DNA of 64,000 bases, from NCBI GenBank assembly GCA_905250025.1, contig CAJNOJ010000164.1, forward strand, positions 177,421 to 241,420, read 5' to 3'. Each line of letters begins with the position of its first letter. Within the stretch, counting starts at the first letter, position 1. The notes under the pieces are model-generated. The model ran no database searches. It was not told the DNA's origin and saw nothing but the letters and a program-made list of their open reading frames with translations. Below, in pieces: positions 24,961 through 35,484 of this stretch. The position numbers and the translations under genes are program-made. Source of the stretch: Adineta ricciae. Lineage: Eukaryota; Rotifera; Eurotatoria; Adinetida; Adinetidae.

Positions 24961-25910
24961 TTATGGACTGCTCAGTTGACCAGCAACATACATATTACCG
25001 TATTTGTCAAACGTTAATCCTTTAAGTTTAAACAGAAAGACTTCGTTAAATCCCTGTGTACTGCAAACACCAACCATTACCGTACCAATTGCACCACTCG
25101 GCTTCCATTTTACAGTATAGAGTGTACCGGTGAATAGATCTACATATATGCCTGTAAGAGTATTGAGTAACTTTTGTGAAGCTCTTGCAGTGTCTTGTCT
25201 AGTCACCATGGCTACATATACCCAGAAGCTGAAGCCAGTTTTAACATGCGATTCGCTCAAATCGAACATAGCGCCATAAATATTACCGGGACTATGTTCT
25301 ATTTTGTTATTGTAGATCCGTTTGTAACAGGTGGCACAAGATAGTTTTCTCAATTGGTAACGGGCAGAGTTTCATTTTTATACACGTAAATAGCTGTAGG
25401 CGGGCTCTTTGTGTCATTAGCAGTAGTTAACATAGTCAGAATTGTGCTCCGATGTAGAAAAGCACCTAATTACGTGGAGAAGAAACAAACTAATATATCC
25501 GTTCTTTGTGAATCTGACTTGCATTCAAAATCTGTTACTGTTGCTATCACTGACGTTTCTGGATGATCATTCGATGTAACAATTGGACCTTGAACTAGAA
25601 ATGTGAATTCAAATGAGATACAAAACCGTAAAAGTAACTTACTTTCAGTAGTTATTCCAGACGTTCTTATTAAAGTTTCACGTTGATTTCTCGGATATAA
25701 TTGTCGAACGTAAAATGTACTATGTGAATCATTCACCATTGGATAGAAACTATAATTTACATACGCCAATTCACTGAATGACTCGCAAACGATGGCATTA
25801 TCATTTTGAATAATGCAACTGAGTGATAAAATTGAAGTGTTTATCAGCAGACATATACACTCACGACAGGATGACGTGTAAATTATCTCTCTCATTGAAT
25901 CCAAACTCAA
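24961..25910 (-). pseudogene. Remnant of an extracellular-type gene with an NHL-like end
   Basis: The upper part (25910-25642) reads through motifs such as LSCIIQNDNAIVCESFSEL; a 48-bp intron (25594-25641) follows, then VQGPIVTSNDHPETSV. Lower down the frame with PPTAIYVYKNETLPVTN hits a stop at once, while the next frame continues LRKLSCATC to NIYGAMFDLSES and GLTFDKYGNMYVAG, an NHL-like strand. A frameshift at about 25345 therefore interrupts it. The other copy (31797-32280) carries extra stops and is truncated. I infer a dead gene in both copies; its intact relative is unknown. Confidence 0.5.
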
Positions 25911-26741
25911 CTAGACATCGGGGATAATCCCTATTTCTACTGTATCAAGTATAGGTGCACTAGTGAAAATGCTAAATATAAATAAAGAGGGTATCTCATT
26001 TTGTATTAATTGTATACCTATCTGTAAATAATTGGTGCTGGTTTTTATTATATTTCAGTCTTGTTGGAAATGTTTGTGAATATTTGTTTTTTGAACGAAA
26101 AAAAAACAACTGTTAAAATAAATAAGTAGTTCAAACAATGCTGTTTCCCAGCAAATGAGTGTTCATGAAGAATTTAGTACGTCTTTCTGTCAAAATCAAT
26201 GACGATCTGTTTTGAAAAACTCTCTGAAGCAAACATAAAGTATCACAATCATGGCTCTTCAACCCAGAAGCCAATCTCTGTACATTTACAGGAGCAAAAG
26301 CTGACTATTGCCACCAAGGTAGAGTTTTCTTGTATAATTGAGGATACATGTATGTGTGGCTGTCGTTTATTTGATGAAATTGTTTTAATCGTTCGAAATG
26401 AATCATTTCATCAGCAGAAACAGAATCTACTCTCAATGACTAAAAAGGTCGAACGATTGGAGTAGAATTTTAGTCACCTGTATGATTAGTTGGCTATGTT
26501 GTACAGTATTTTTTCGACAATTGACGATTAAGTCCGCAGGAAGCTTGTTTAACGAATGTTAACGTCATATTTGATGCTACCAATTTGAAAGACGTCATCG
26601 ATTCACGTAGGTTTTGTTTATCACTATGTCGTCATGAAACGCATGAGTCACATCTTATCGGTTTTTGCTGTCAACTTTTTGCACTTGTTGAATATATATG
26701 CTTTCAAATTGATAGTGTTGTGTAGACACGAAAAAAAAAAC
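25911..26741. other. Upstream flank, no gene seen
   Basis: It contains an 88-codon ORF at 26199-26465 whose protein does not survive in the homologous copy, and the probable promoter of the next gene (a TATATAT run near 26690-26698). Much of it is shared with 32280-32840. Confidence 0.5.
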
Positions 26742-27504
26742 ATGCATATTCTTATTCGTTGTTGCTTGGCTCTTGTTATTCTAGCAGTAATCGTCGATTC
26801 TCAAGGCGCTCGAGGCGGCGGTGGATTCCGTGGAGGTGGTAGTACTTTCAGAGGTAAATTGATAATTAGTTTTCATAGGTAATTGATTTAAAGCTTATTT
26901 TGGCGTAGGAGGATATCGATCAACTAGTAGTGGATGCACCGGAAGTGGCTGTCCTAATGCAGGTGTCATTGTTGGTGCTGTCTTGGGCAGTATTTTCGGT
27001 TTGGTTGCTATTATACTTGGTGCAATGTATTGCTATCATCGGTCGAAAGGAAGACCATTGCATTCAAATCCGAATTTTGTCGCAACAGCGTCTGGTAACC
27101 AGGATCAAATGTATTCAAAAGCTTGTTTTGAAACAGGTGTTTGGTCTAGTCGTTATCATCAATATAACTCGTGGCACGGGCCCTATCAATTATCATTAAC
27201 ATTCGATCCTAAAATGTCAAGAGTCGATGGAAAAGGATCAGACGACGTTGGTTCATATACTATTGATGGTGTTTATTCATATCAGACGAATCGTTTGGCC
27301 TTGACTAAAATATACACGCCAGGTACAGGTAACGCCCTGGAAAACTATGGACATAATGTAACATTACAGATGGATTGGAACGCAGCAACGAATCAGTTCG
27401 AAGGAAAATGGTTCATTCAATCAAAGAAGTATCGCGGAGTTGATAAATTCGAAATGAAATTTCATCAAGCTGCAGAGATACCATGTTATCAACCGAAATA
27501 TTGA
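26742..27504 (+). CDS. Small Gly-rich single-pass membrane protein, copy 1
   Basis: Two exons around intron 26854-26908 give 235 residues. A signal peptide (MHILIRCCLALVILAVIV) is followed by a short Gly/Arg-rich ectodomain (GARGGGGFRGGG) with a Cys pair and then a transmembrane helix (AGVIVGAVLGSIFGLVAII). The remaining 160-residue cytoplasmic part has a beta-rich look (SLTFDPKMSRVDGKGSDDVG, QMDWNAATNQFEGKW), with repeated Tyr/Trp and Gly turns. I do not recognise the domain. The second copy at 32841 differs at about a dozen residues, which supports coding function. Confidence 0.75.
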
Positions 27505-28228
27505 GTTGATTTGTCTCTTGTGTGATTATTTATATATAATAAGATTTTTTACACTATACAATGCACAATGATTAATTTTTGTATTGCCAATATTGCATTT
27601 CCTTTTTTAGCCATGTGATTTTGAAGAATTTTTTGCTGAAACACACTCGAGACATTTTTCATCGTCAGGTGACACTATTATGAAATTCATTAGTACGTTA
27701 TAATATATAATTAGCACGAGGGAGGGATTCAGACAATCAGTCAGACGACAAAGGTCATGTGATAAAAATTTCTTTTGTTTTGAGCGCGTCGAACGAGTAA
27801 TATAAACTCGTTTTGCTGCGATCAACATAAATTCAAGATGGATGAAAGGTTGGCCTGTTTTTGAAAAAAGTACTATGCTTCTACATTTCACTGAAGATGA
27901 GTATTCTGTGTTGATAGTCGACTGGCATCGATCGATAGATCAATCGAACTTATTAATATTTTATATATGACATAGAATGATAATATCTAGGAAAAAAGTA
28001 GGTTGAACAAGTTCTCTTATAATCACATCTAATTTCTATTGCTTGACCGATTTTCAATTACACGCTTTAATCAACTTAGGCTTGTTTTCTATGTAAATTT
28101 AGAAATACTTCACATAGGTCTGTTTTAATTAACTTGAAGAAACTGCAGAAGCATTCACTTGCGATATGATGTTCTGTCTCTGTATCAAATCTCTCTCAAT
28201 TCACTCATTCATCGATTGACATTATAAC
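27505..28228. other. Intergenic, conserved in the second copy
   Basis: About 720 bp with no gene. The homologous stretch 33607-34331 is alignable throughout but carries more small indels than the coding parts. Confidence 0.55.
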
Positions 28229-29200
28229 ATGTCATCCGCTGCATCATATTTACCTTTGCTACAACGATATTTGACACGTTATGGCATGACAACTTATAAT
28301 GTTCTTGGTAATATTGGCCTAGTGTTCAATATGATGCTCTTTCTTTGGCCAGTATTTCGTCGAAATCCCTGTTCAATTTATATCTTTGCCGCATCGCTAA
28401 CTGGTCTAATTGGTTTGAATATCTCAACAATACCTGTCATTCATGCATTAGATCATCCTAATCCATCAACAGTATCGGTTCGATTTTGCGAATTACAGTT
28501 TTATTTTCGTCATTCGTTCAATCAGATGATGCGTACATACTTCATTTGCGCATGTATTGATCGTTATGCGATATCAAGTGGTAATAAACGTATTCGATCT
28601 TTCAGTCGATTTCGAATAGCTGTATATATTATCATTAGTGTTCCAATCTTTTGGTTTTTATTAGCTTTATGGCCGAATACATTAAATACACTTGAGAATG
28701 GTCGGTGTGGCGGGAAAAAAGGTCTATCTGCCATCATTTTATCCATATACATGACTCTTGTGGTTGGTATCATTCCCTTGTTAGGCATGATTATTTTTGG
28801 ACTATTAATGTTAAAAAATTTGAGAAATGTTCGTTCACGTGTTCAACCAAATTCAACTGTCGGTGTATCTGCACCACGCATTCATAAACGTGATCGAGAT
28901 ATGACTAAAATGTTATTGATTGAAATCGTGGGGTATATTATAACAATATCACCATTTGCAATTAATCTATTATATCAGTCTGCTACTCAAACAATCACGA
29001 AAAGTGTAGATCAACAGTTGATTGAATCTTTTAGTACTTATTTCAATGGAACGTTTTTAATTTACATGAATAATAGCTTCTCGTTTTGGATCTATATCTG
29101 CGTATCTCGAACATTTCGATCAGAAGTGAAAAACTTATGTCTGAAATGCTGTAAAATGATTTCAAATCAGTCTACACAATGGAATACAAGTGTCACATAA
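28229..29200 (+). CDS. Rhodopsin-like 7TM GPCR, copy 1
   Basis: Single exon of 323 residues. Seven helices are visible; FRRNPCSIYIFAASL opens TM2, ICACIDRYA is the DRY-type motif and a basic i3 loop (RIHKRDRDMTKM) leads into TM6. TM7 (YMNNSFSFWIYICVSRTFR) ends in a short tail with a CLKCC cluster that could be palmitoylated. It differs from the copy at 34332 at roughly ten residues, mostly in the i3 loop and TM6. It is followed on the same strand by a GNAT gene in both copies, with separate 3' signals. Ligand unknown. Confidence 0.88.
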   Translation: MSSAASYLPLLQRYLTRYGMTTYNVLGNIGLVFNMMLFLWPVFRRNPCSIYIFAASLTGLIGLNISTIPVIHALDHPNPSTVSVRFCELQFYFRHSFNQMMRTYFICACIDRYAISSGNKRIRSFSRFRIAVYIIISVPIFWFLLALWPNTLNTLENGRCGGKKGLSAIILSIYMTLVVGIIPLLGMIIFGLLMLKNLRNVRSRVQPNSTVGVSAPRIHKRDRDMTKMLLIEIVGYIITISPFAINLLYQSATQTITKSVDQQLIESFSTYFNGTFLIYMNNSFSFWIYICVSRTFRSEVKNLCLKCCKMISNQSTQWNTSVT

Positions 29201-29378
29201 GAAAACTCACTATAATCAACTCTTGAATGTAAATTTTTATGTTGTAAAGTTTAATTTCGTTGTTGTTATCATCATCGTTTGATATAACAAGGACAAAGCA
29301 CACAAATAGGATCTTATCTCTTAGCAAAGCAAAGTAAATTAACATGCGTATGTTGTTTTGAAAGAACAGTTGCAAAAT

Positions 29379-30239
29379 ATGGTTGAAGAAGTTCGAAAAT
29401 ACGACACAGTTAGCGCATTCCTCGATGATTGCAAGACTTATCTTATGCGAAATGAATGCGAAAATAATCTAATTTTGGGAATATGCAATCGGAATCTTAA
29501 CGTACCTATCGATCCGGAAAAATCGATTTTAGTCGCAGCTGTTAACAAAAGTGGTACTATCATTTCATGTGCATTTACAACATCCAGTAAACCGGCGTTG
29601 GCGGTATTCATTCCACAATTGGATGATGCAATTAAACCCCTAGTAGATTACTTTATTCGCCATGGAATACAGTTAGAAGGATTGAATGGTAAAACTGACG
29701 TGGTTAATACATTTTTGCAACATTATTCAAAGCCGATGATTCAATCGACGAAAATTCTTCTAAATGTCGTCAAAACTCTTCGGAATATTGAACTCGTTCA
29801 AAATAGCGAACTCGAATTGGCGAGCATGCAAGATTTATCTCTTCTCACCACATGGATAAAAAATTTTCAAATCGATGCGGGTCTCCTTCCATTGTGGTCA
29901 GACGAAAAAATACAAGCAACTACAGCAGATAGAATTCAAAAGAAGCTTGTTTTCGTTCTTGTTATAAATGACGAGCGACAATTCGTCAGTATGGCGGCTA
30001 TTGTACGTGAAACAGATAACTTGAGCTTCATCGGTTGGGTGTATACACCACCGGATTTACGAAACAAAGGATTTGCCTCTGCTGTCGTTTATAAACTAAC
30101 CGATTTGATTCTTAATACTCGACAAAGACATTGTGCTCTTTTCACCGATGAAGCTAATCCGACTTCGAACAAGATTTATCGAAATATTGGTTACGAACCA
30201 GTGGCAGAATATCTAGACATTTGTTTTTCATCATCTTGA
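29379..30239 (+). CDS. GNAT-family N-acetyltransferase, copy 1
   Basis: Single exon of 286 residues from the ATG at 29379; the in-frame TTG further upstream is not a likely start, and the second copy also has TTG there. The C-terminal half is a GNAT fold: motif A acetyl-CoA loop is VYTPPDLRNKGFASAVV (R-x-K-G-x-A form), and NPTSNKIYRNIGYEPVAEY is the motif B region with the conserved GY/F. The N-terminal half (about 130 residues) resembles the non-catalytic lobe of two-domain GNATs of bacterial type. It transfers acetyl from acetyl-CoA to an unknown amine. Lack of introns fits possible bacterial origin, but other genes here are also intronless. Confidence 0.82.
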   Translation: MVEEVRKYDTVSAFLDDCKTYLMRNECENNLILGICNRNLNVPIDPEKSILVAAVNKSGTIISCAFTTSSKPALAVFIPQLDDAIKPLVDYFIRHGIQLEGLNGKTDVVNTFLQHYSKPMIQSTKILLNVVKTLRNIELVQNSELELASMQDLSLLTTWIKNFQIDAGLLPLWSDEKIQATTADRIQKKLVFVLVINDERQFVSMAAIVRETDNLSFIGWVYTPPDLRNKGFASAVVYKLTDLILNTRQRHCALFTDEANPTSNKIYRNIGYEPVAEYLDICFSSS

Positions 30240-30653
30240 AAATGAATGCCTAATGACAGTTCAATAAAGTTTGATATGAGTGCACTTAGCACAAGTGAAA
30301 TAATATCAGATCACCACTTTGAAAGATCTTAAAATATGACCAAGACCCGAAATCTGTATATATATATATGGTGAGAGCGTTCGTGGCTTCTGCAAACCAT
30401 ACTAATTGAATAATTTTCTAAATGAATAGGTTATTCTTTTGAGAATAGTACAACTAGCGTACTTTTCACCTATCTACACTTTTATTCCTATGATTTAGAG
30501 GTAAATAAAATAATTGATCCTACGAAAAAAAAACAATACACGAGGTTAGATAATGTTATCTTTTCTCCAACATCGAATAATACTAGGTAGTTAAAATGTC
30601 ACATGCAGTACATACAAAAGTAGCGACTTTTGAAAAAGAAAAGATTGAGACAT
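30240..30653. other. Intergenic with TA microsatellite
   Basis: A TA run near 30357-30369 is where the second haplotype contig (31129-36469) stops, a typical place for an assembler to break. No gene seen. Confidence 0.6.
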
Positions 30654-31127
30654 ATGGGTGTTTTGTCACACTACATAAATCCATCTGATGTCCAGAGAGG
30701 AGATCATGTCTATGCACTACGAAAGATGGGAATCTATCAACATCATGGTATTGTTATTACGTATGCAGATGCTCAACGACTCAAACCAATACCAGGAGTC
30801 ATTGAACCATTTATGGTTATCGAACAAAATAGAGGAGACACGGGCAAAACTAAATTCGATGGATTGAATGTAGTTTCTCTGGAAATCTTCCAAGCTGGTC
30901 ATTCACTTCGTCGTGTTCAATATAGTGAAAATCCATTTCTATATGGGATTAAAAGACGTGGATCATGCAGACTCGATCTGGCCATTCCACCTGACTTAAT
31001 AGTTGAAAACGCTATATTGATTTATAATGAAGAACGGTCCAAGTGGTCTACCTATTCACTATTGAAACGAAATTGTGAACACTTTGCTTTCATATGTTGC
31101 ACGGATCAAAGTAGACTAAGCGAACAA
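30654..31127 (+). CDS. LRAT-like (NlpC/P60-fold) acyltransferase domain protein, cut by contig end
   Basis: The ATG at 30654 opens 158 codons up to the N at 31128. RGDHVYALRKMGIYQHHGIVI contains the paired His of the LRAT domain (split here into RGDHVYALRK and YQHHGIVI), and LLKRNCEHFAFICC holds the NCEHF motif with the catalytic Cys. LRAT/HRASLS proteins are thiol acyltransferases acting on phospholipids or retinol at membranes. The usual C-terminal hydrophobic anchor is missing here because of the contig end; the fragment at 36471-36804 may supply it. The true protein is not recoverable from this window. Confidence 0.72.
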
Positions 31128-31128
31128 N
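31128..31128. other. Contig join (single N) inside the LRAT gene
   Basis: To the left lies the LRAT coding sequence; to the right starts a Thr-rich exon homologous to 22575 onward. The apparent ORF that crosses the N is artificial. Confidence 0.9.
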
Positions 31129-31129
31129 T

Positions 31130-31682
31130 ACAACAAAACCAACATCGACAACAAGTATCAACACTTTGGTATGCGAATCTGATTGCACACTTCATTTCAA
31201 TCATTCCGAATGTTGATATTTATAGTTAACAACAACTGGCATAGTGGTTACAACTACTACTCCTATCACAACACCACCAACGACTTCGACAACTACACCA
31301 CCAACTACAGCTGGTAAGTCATACAACATCACAAGGGTGTTTCACATTCATGTTGCGTGTTATCTAGCTCCAACAACAGCCGGTCCAACAGCTCCAGGAG
31401 TGACAACGGAGTCCACAGTTGCTGTCATGTATCCAAAAGACTTCGTAAACTTTTCATTCTATCTGGATATCTGTATAACTCTGTTTTCTATCTCTCTCAT
31501 AGGAAGATGCATGTAAATCATCTGTGGCAACGATGACAGCTGTGATACTTGCTGCATTGGCTCCTATACACACTATGGTTATGTATGCTACATTCACCAA
31601 ACTGGAGAAGATGTTCAGTCCATCTCGTGTGAATGCTGGTACACGGCACAAGTTGCGAATGAAACGAATCATGCGACCATAA
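31130..31682 (+). CDS. Ser/Thr-rich membrane protein, second-haplotype 3' part
   Basis: It contains the Thr-rich stalk exons, the transmembrane exon (VATMTAVILAALAPIHTMVM) and the basic tail ending at 31682. It is the counterpart of 22575-23351, with the same intron positions. The 5' exons are absent because the contig begins here. A few substitutions distinguish it, including the last residue (Pro for Ser). Confidence 0.7.
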
Positions 31683-31796
31683 CGACAACATCACTAATTT
31701 GGACTACTATATGCTTTATCAAGAAGTGCGTGATTTTTTCCTTAAATAAAAACTACTAAGAGTGAGCAAATTGTATTTTTACCTCTGTAGAAGTGC

Positions 31797-32536
31797 ATAG
31801 TTTCATTTTTATACACATAAATAGCTGTAGGCAGACTCTTTGTGTCACCAGCGGTCGTCAACATAATCGGAATTGTGCTCCGATGTAGAATAGCACCTAA
31901 TAACGTGGAGAAGAAACAAATTAATATCTCCGCTCTTCATAAATCTGACTTGCATTCAAAATCTATTATTATTGCTATCGCTGACGGTTCTGGATGTTCA
32001 TTCGATGTAACAATTGAACCTTGGACTAGAAATGTGAATTTGGATGAGATATAAAACCGTAAAAGTAATTTACTTTCAATAGTTATTCTAGACGCTCTCA
32101 TTGAAGTTTCGCATTGATTTCTCGGATATCATTGCCGAAAGTAAAATGTACGATGTGAATCATTCACCGTCGGATAGGAACTACAATTTGCATGTACCAA
32201 TTCACTGAACGACTCTGAAACGATGGCATTATCATTTCGAATAATGCAACTGAGTGAAAAATTGAAATGTTTAGGGTGTCTCTCTGTCAAAATCAATGAC
32301 GATCTGTTTTGAGAAACTATCTGAAGCAAACACAAAGCATCACGAGCATGGTTCTTCGACTCAGAAGCTAATCTCTGTACATTTTTACAGGAGCAAAAGC
32401 TTAATGTTTGCCACCAAGGTAGACTTTTCTTGTACAATTGAGGATATATGTATGTGCGACTGTCGTTTATTTGATGAAATTGTCTTAATCGTTCGAAATG
32501 AATCATTTCATCAGTAGAAACAGAATCTACACCCAT
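31797..32536 (-). pseudogene. Second-haplotype remnant of the extracellular-type gene
   Basis: This is the counterpart of the remnant at 24961-25910. LSCIIRNDNAIVSESFSEL is present, then a TGA at the site where the first copy has TTA, and another stop after the shared intron. It ends abruptly at about 31797, joined directly to the 3' flank of the Thr-rich protein gene. The NHL-like end and the reductase pseudogene are missing, so a 1.9-kb deletion (or insertion in the other copy) separates them. Confidence 0.5.
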
Positions 32537-32840
32537 TGACTAAAAAGGTCGAACGATTGGAGTAGAATTTCAGCCACATGTATGATTAGTTGGCTATGTT
32601 GTACAGTATTTTTTTCGATAATGGATGATTCAGTTCGCAGGAAGCTTGTTTAATCAATGTTAACGTCATATTTGATGCTGCCGATTTGAAAGACGTCATC
32701 GATTCGCGTAGGTTTTGTTTATCGCTATGTCGTCATGAAACGTATGAGTCACATCTTATCGGTTTTTGCCGTCAACTTTTTGCACCTTTTGAATATATAT
32801 GCTTTCAAATTGATAGTGTTGTGTAGAGAAGAAAAAAAAC

Positions 32841-33606
32841 ATGCATATTCTTATTCGTTGTTGCTTGGCTCTTGTTATTCTAGCAGTAATCGTCGATTCT
32901 CAAGGTGCTCGAGGCGGCGGTGGTGGATTCCGTGGAGGTGGTAGTACTTTCCGAGGTAAATTGATAATTAGTTTTCATAGGTAATTGATGTAAAGCTTAT
33001 TTTGGCGTAGGAGGATATCGATCAACTAGTAGTGGATGCACTGGAAGCGGCTGTCCTAGCGCAGGTGTCATTGTTGGTGCTGTCATGGGCAGTGTTTTCG
33101 GTTTGCTTGCTATTATATTCGGTGCAATTTATTGCTATCATCGATCGAAAGGAAGACCATTGCATTCGAATCCGAATTTTGTCGCGGCAGCGTCTGGTAA
33201 CCAGGATCAAATGTATTCGAAAGCTTGTTTTGAAACAGGTGTTTGGTCTAGTCGTTATCATCAACATAACGCGTGGCACGGGCCCTATAAGTTGTCATTA
33301 ACATTTGATTCTAAAATGTCAAGAGTCGACGGGCAAGGATCAGACGACGTTGGTTCATATACTATTGAGGGTGTTTATTCATATCAGACGAATCGTTTGG
33401 CTTTGACTAAAATATACACACCAGGTACAGGTAACGCCCTGGAAAACTATGGACATAATGTGACATTACAGATGGATTGGAATGTAGCAACGAATCAGTT
33501 CGAAGGAAAATGGTACATTCAATCAAAGAAGTATCGCGGAGTTGATAAATTCGAACTGAAATTTCATCAAGCTACAGAGATACCATATCATCAACCGAAA
33601 TATTGA
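32841..33606 (+). CDS. Small Gly-rich single-pass membrane protein, copy 2
   Basis: Two exons around intron 32956-33010 give 236 residues, one Gly longer than copy 1 in the Gly/Arg-rich ectodomain. Signal peptide, membrane helix (AGVIVGAVMGSVFGLLAII) and cytoplasmic domain are kept. Differences from copy 1 are mostly conservative substitutions, and no stop or frameshift is present. Confidence 0.75.
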
Positions 33607-34331
33607 GTTGATCTGTTTCCTGTGTGATTATTTATATAGAATAAGATTTTCCACACTATATACAATGCACAATGATTAATTTTTTTTATTGCCAATATTG
33701 TATTTCTTTTTTAGCCATGTAATTTTGAAGAACTTTTTTACTGAAACACACTCGAGACATTTTTCATCGTCAGGTGACACTTTTATGAACTTCATTAGTA
33801 CATTACAATATATAATTAGCACGAGGGGTGGATTCAAAAAATCAGTCAGACGACAGAGGTCATGTGATAAAAAAGAATTTTGTTTTGAGTGCGTCGAACG
33901 AGTAATATAAACTCGTTTTGTTGCGATCAACATACAATCAAGATGGATGAAAGGTTGACCTATTTTTGAAAAGAGTACTATGCTTCTACATTTCACTGAA
34001 GATGAGTATTCTGTGTTGATGGTCGACTGGCATTGATCGATAGATCAATCGAACTCATTAATATTATATATGACATAGAATGATAATATCTAGAAAAAAA
34101 GTAGGCCGAACAAGTTCTCCTATAATCACATCTAATTTCTATTGCTTGACGGATTTTCAATTATACACTTTAATTAACTTAGGTTTGTTTTCTATCCAAA
34201 TTTAGAAATACTTCACGCAGGTCTGTTTTAATTAACTTGAAGAAACTGCAAAAGTATTCACTTGTGATATGATGTTCTATCTCTGTATCAAATCTCTCTT
34301 CATTTACTCATTCATCGATTGACATTATAAC
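33607..34331. other. Intergenic, counterpart of 27505-28228
   Basis: No gene seen; it aligns along its length with the first copy. Confidence 0.55.
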
Positions 34332-35303
34332 ATGTCATCCGCTGCATCGTATTTACCTTTGCTACAACGATATTTCACACGTTATGGCATGACAACTTAC
34401 AATGTTCTTGGTAATATCGGCCTAGTATTCAATATGATGCTCTTTCTTTGGCCAGTATTTCGTCGAAATCCCTGTTCAATTTATATCTTTGCCGCATCGC
34501 TAACTGGTTTGATTGGCTTGAATATCTCAACAATACCTGTTATTCATGCATTAGACCATCCTAATCCATCAACAGTATCGGTTCGATTTTGCGAATTACA
34601 GTTTTATTTTCGTCATTCGTTCAATCAGATGATGCGTACATACTTCATTTGCGCATGTATTGATCGTTATGCGATATCAAGCGGTAATAAACGTATTCGA
34701 TCATTCAGTCGATTTCGAATAGCTGTATATATTATCATTAGTGTGCCAATCTTTTGGTTTTTATTAGCTTTATGGCCGAATACATTAAATACACTTGAGA
34801 ATGGTCGATGTGGCGGGAAAAAAGGTCTATCGGCCATCATTTTATCCATATACATGACCCTTGTGGTTGGTATCATCCCCTTGTTGGGCATGATTATTTT
34901 TGGATTATTAATGTTAAAAAATTTGAGAAATGTTCGTTCACGTGTTCAACCCAATTTAATGGTCGGTGTATCTGCACCGCGTATTCATAAACGTGATCGA
35001 GATATGACTAGAATGTTATTGATTGAAATCGTGGGCTATATTATAACAATAGCACCATTTACAATTAATCTGTTATACCAGTCAGCTACTCAAACAGTCA
35101 CGAAAAGTGTAGATCGACAGTTGATTGAATCTTTTAGTACTTATTTCAATGGAACGTTTTTAATTTACATGAATAATAGCTTCTCATTTTGGATCTATAT
35201 CTGCGTATCTCGAACATTTCGATCGGAAGTGAAAAACTTATGTTTGAAATGCTGTAAAATGATTTCAAATCAGCCTACACAATGGAATACAAGCGTCACA
35301 TAA
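34332..35303 (+). CDS. Rhodopsin-like 7TM GPCR, copy 2
   Basis: It has 323 residues and the same layout as copy 1 at 28229 (offset 6103 bp). Replacements include Leu to Phe in the N terminus, NST to NLM in the third intracellular loop, and Ser/Ala to Ala/Thr near TM6. The DRY-type motif and the C-terminal Cys cluster are unchanged. It is intact and likely functional if the haplotype is real. Confidence 0.87.
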   Translation: MSSAASYLPLLQRYFTRYGMTTYNVLGNIGLVFNMMLFLWPVFRRNPCSIYIFAASLTGLIGLNISTIPVIHALDHPNPSTVSVRFCELQFYFRHSFNQMMRTYFICACIDRYAISSGNKRIRSFSRFRIAVYIIISVPIFWFLLALWPNTLNTLENGRCGGKKGLSAIILSIYMTLVVGIIPLLGMIIFGLLMLKNLRNVRSRVQPNLMVGVSAPRIHKRDRDMTRMLLIEIVGYIITIAPFTINLLYQSATQTVTKSVDRQLIESFSTYFNGTFLIYMNNSFSFWIYICVSRTFRSEVKNLCLKCCKMISNQPTQWNTSVT

Positions 35304-35484
35304 GAAAACTCACTATAATCAACTCTTGAATGTAAATATTTACGTTGTAAAGTTTCTTTTCATTGTTATTTTTATCATCATCGTTTGATATAACAAGGAG
35401 AAAGCACACAAATAGGATCTTATCTCTCAGCGAAACAAAGTAAATTAACATGCGTATGTTGTTTTGCAAGAACAGTTGCAAAAT

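Noticed and set aside
26199..26465. An 88-codon plus-strand ORF that also appears partly at 32296-32517
   Set aside because: It is not preserved in length or composition between copies, has no motif, and lies opposite a decayed gene.
29358..29378. Upstream TTG as start of the GNAT genes
   Set aside because: Non-AUG initiation is not needed; the first in-frame ATG (29379, 35485) is shared by both copies.
30630..31229. A 199-codon ORF continuing the LRAT gene into Gln/His-rich sequence
   Set aside because: Sequence after 31128 belongs to another contig, a Thr-rich exon read out of frame.
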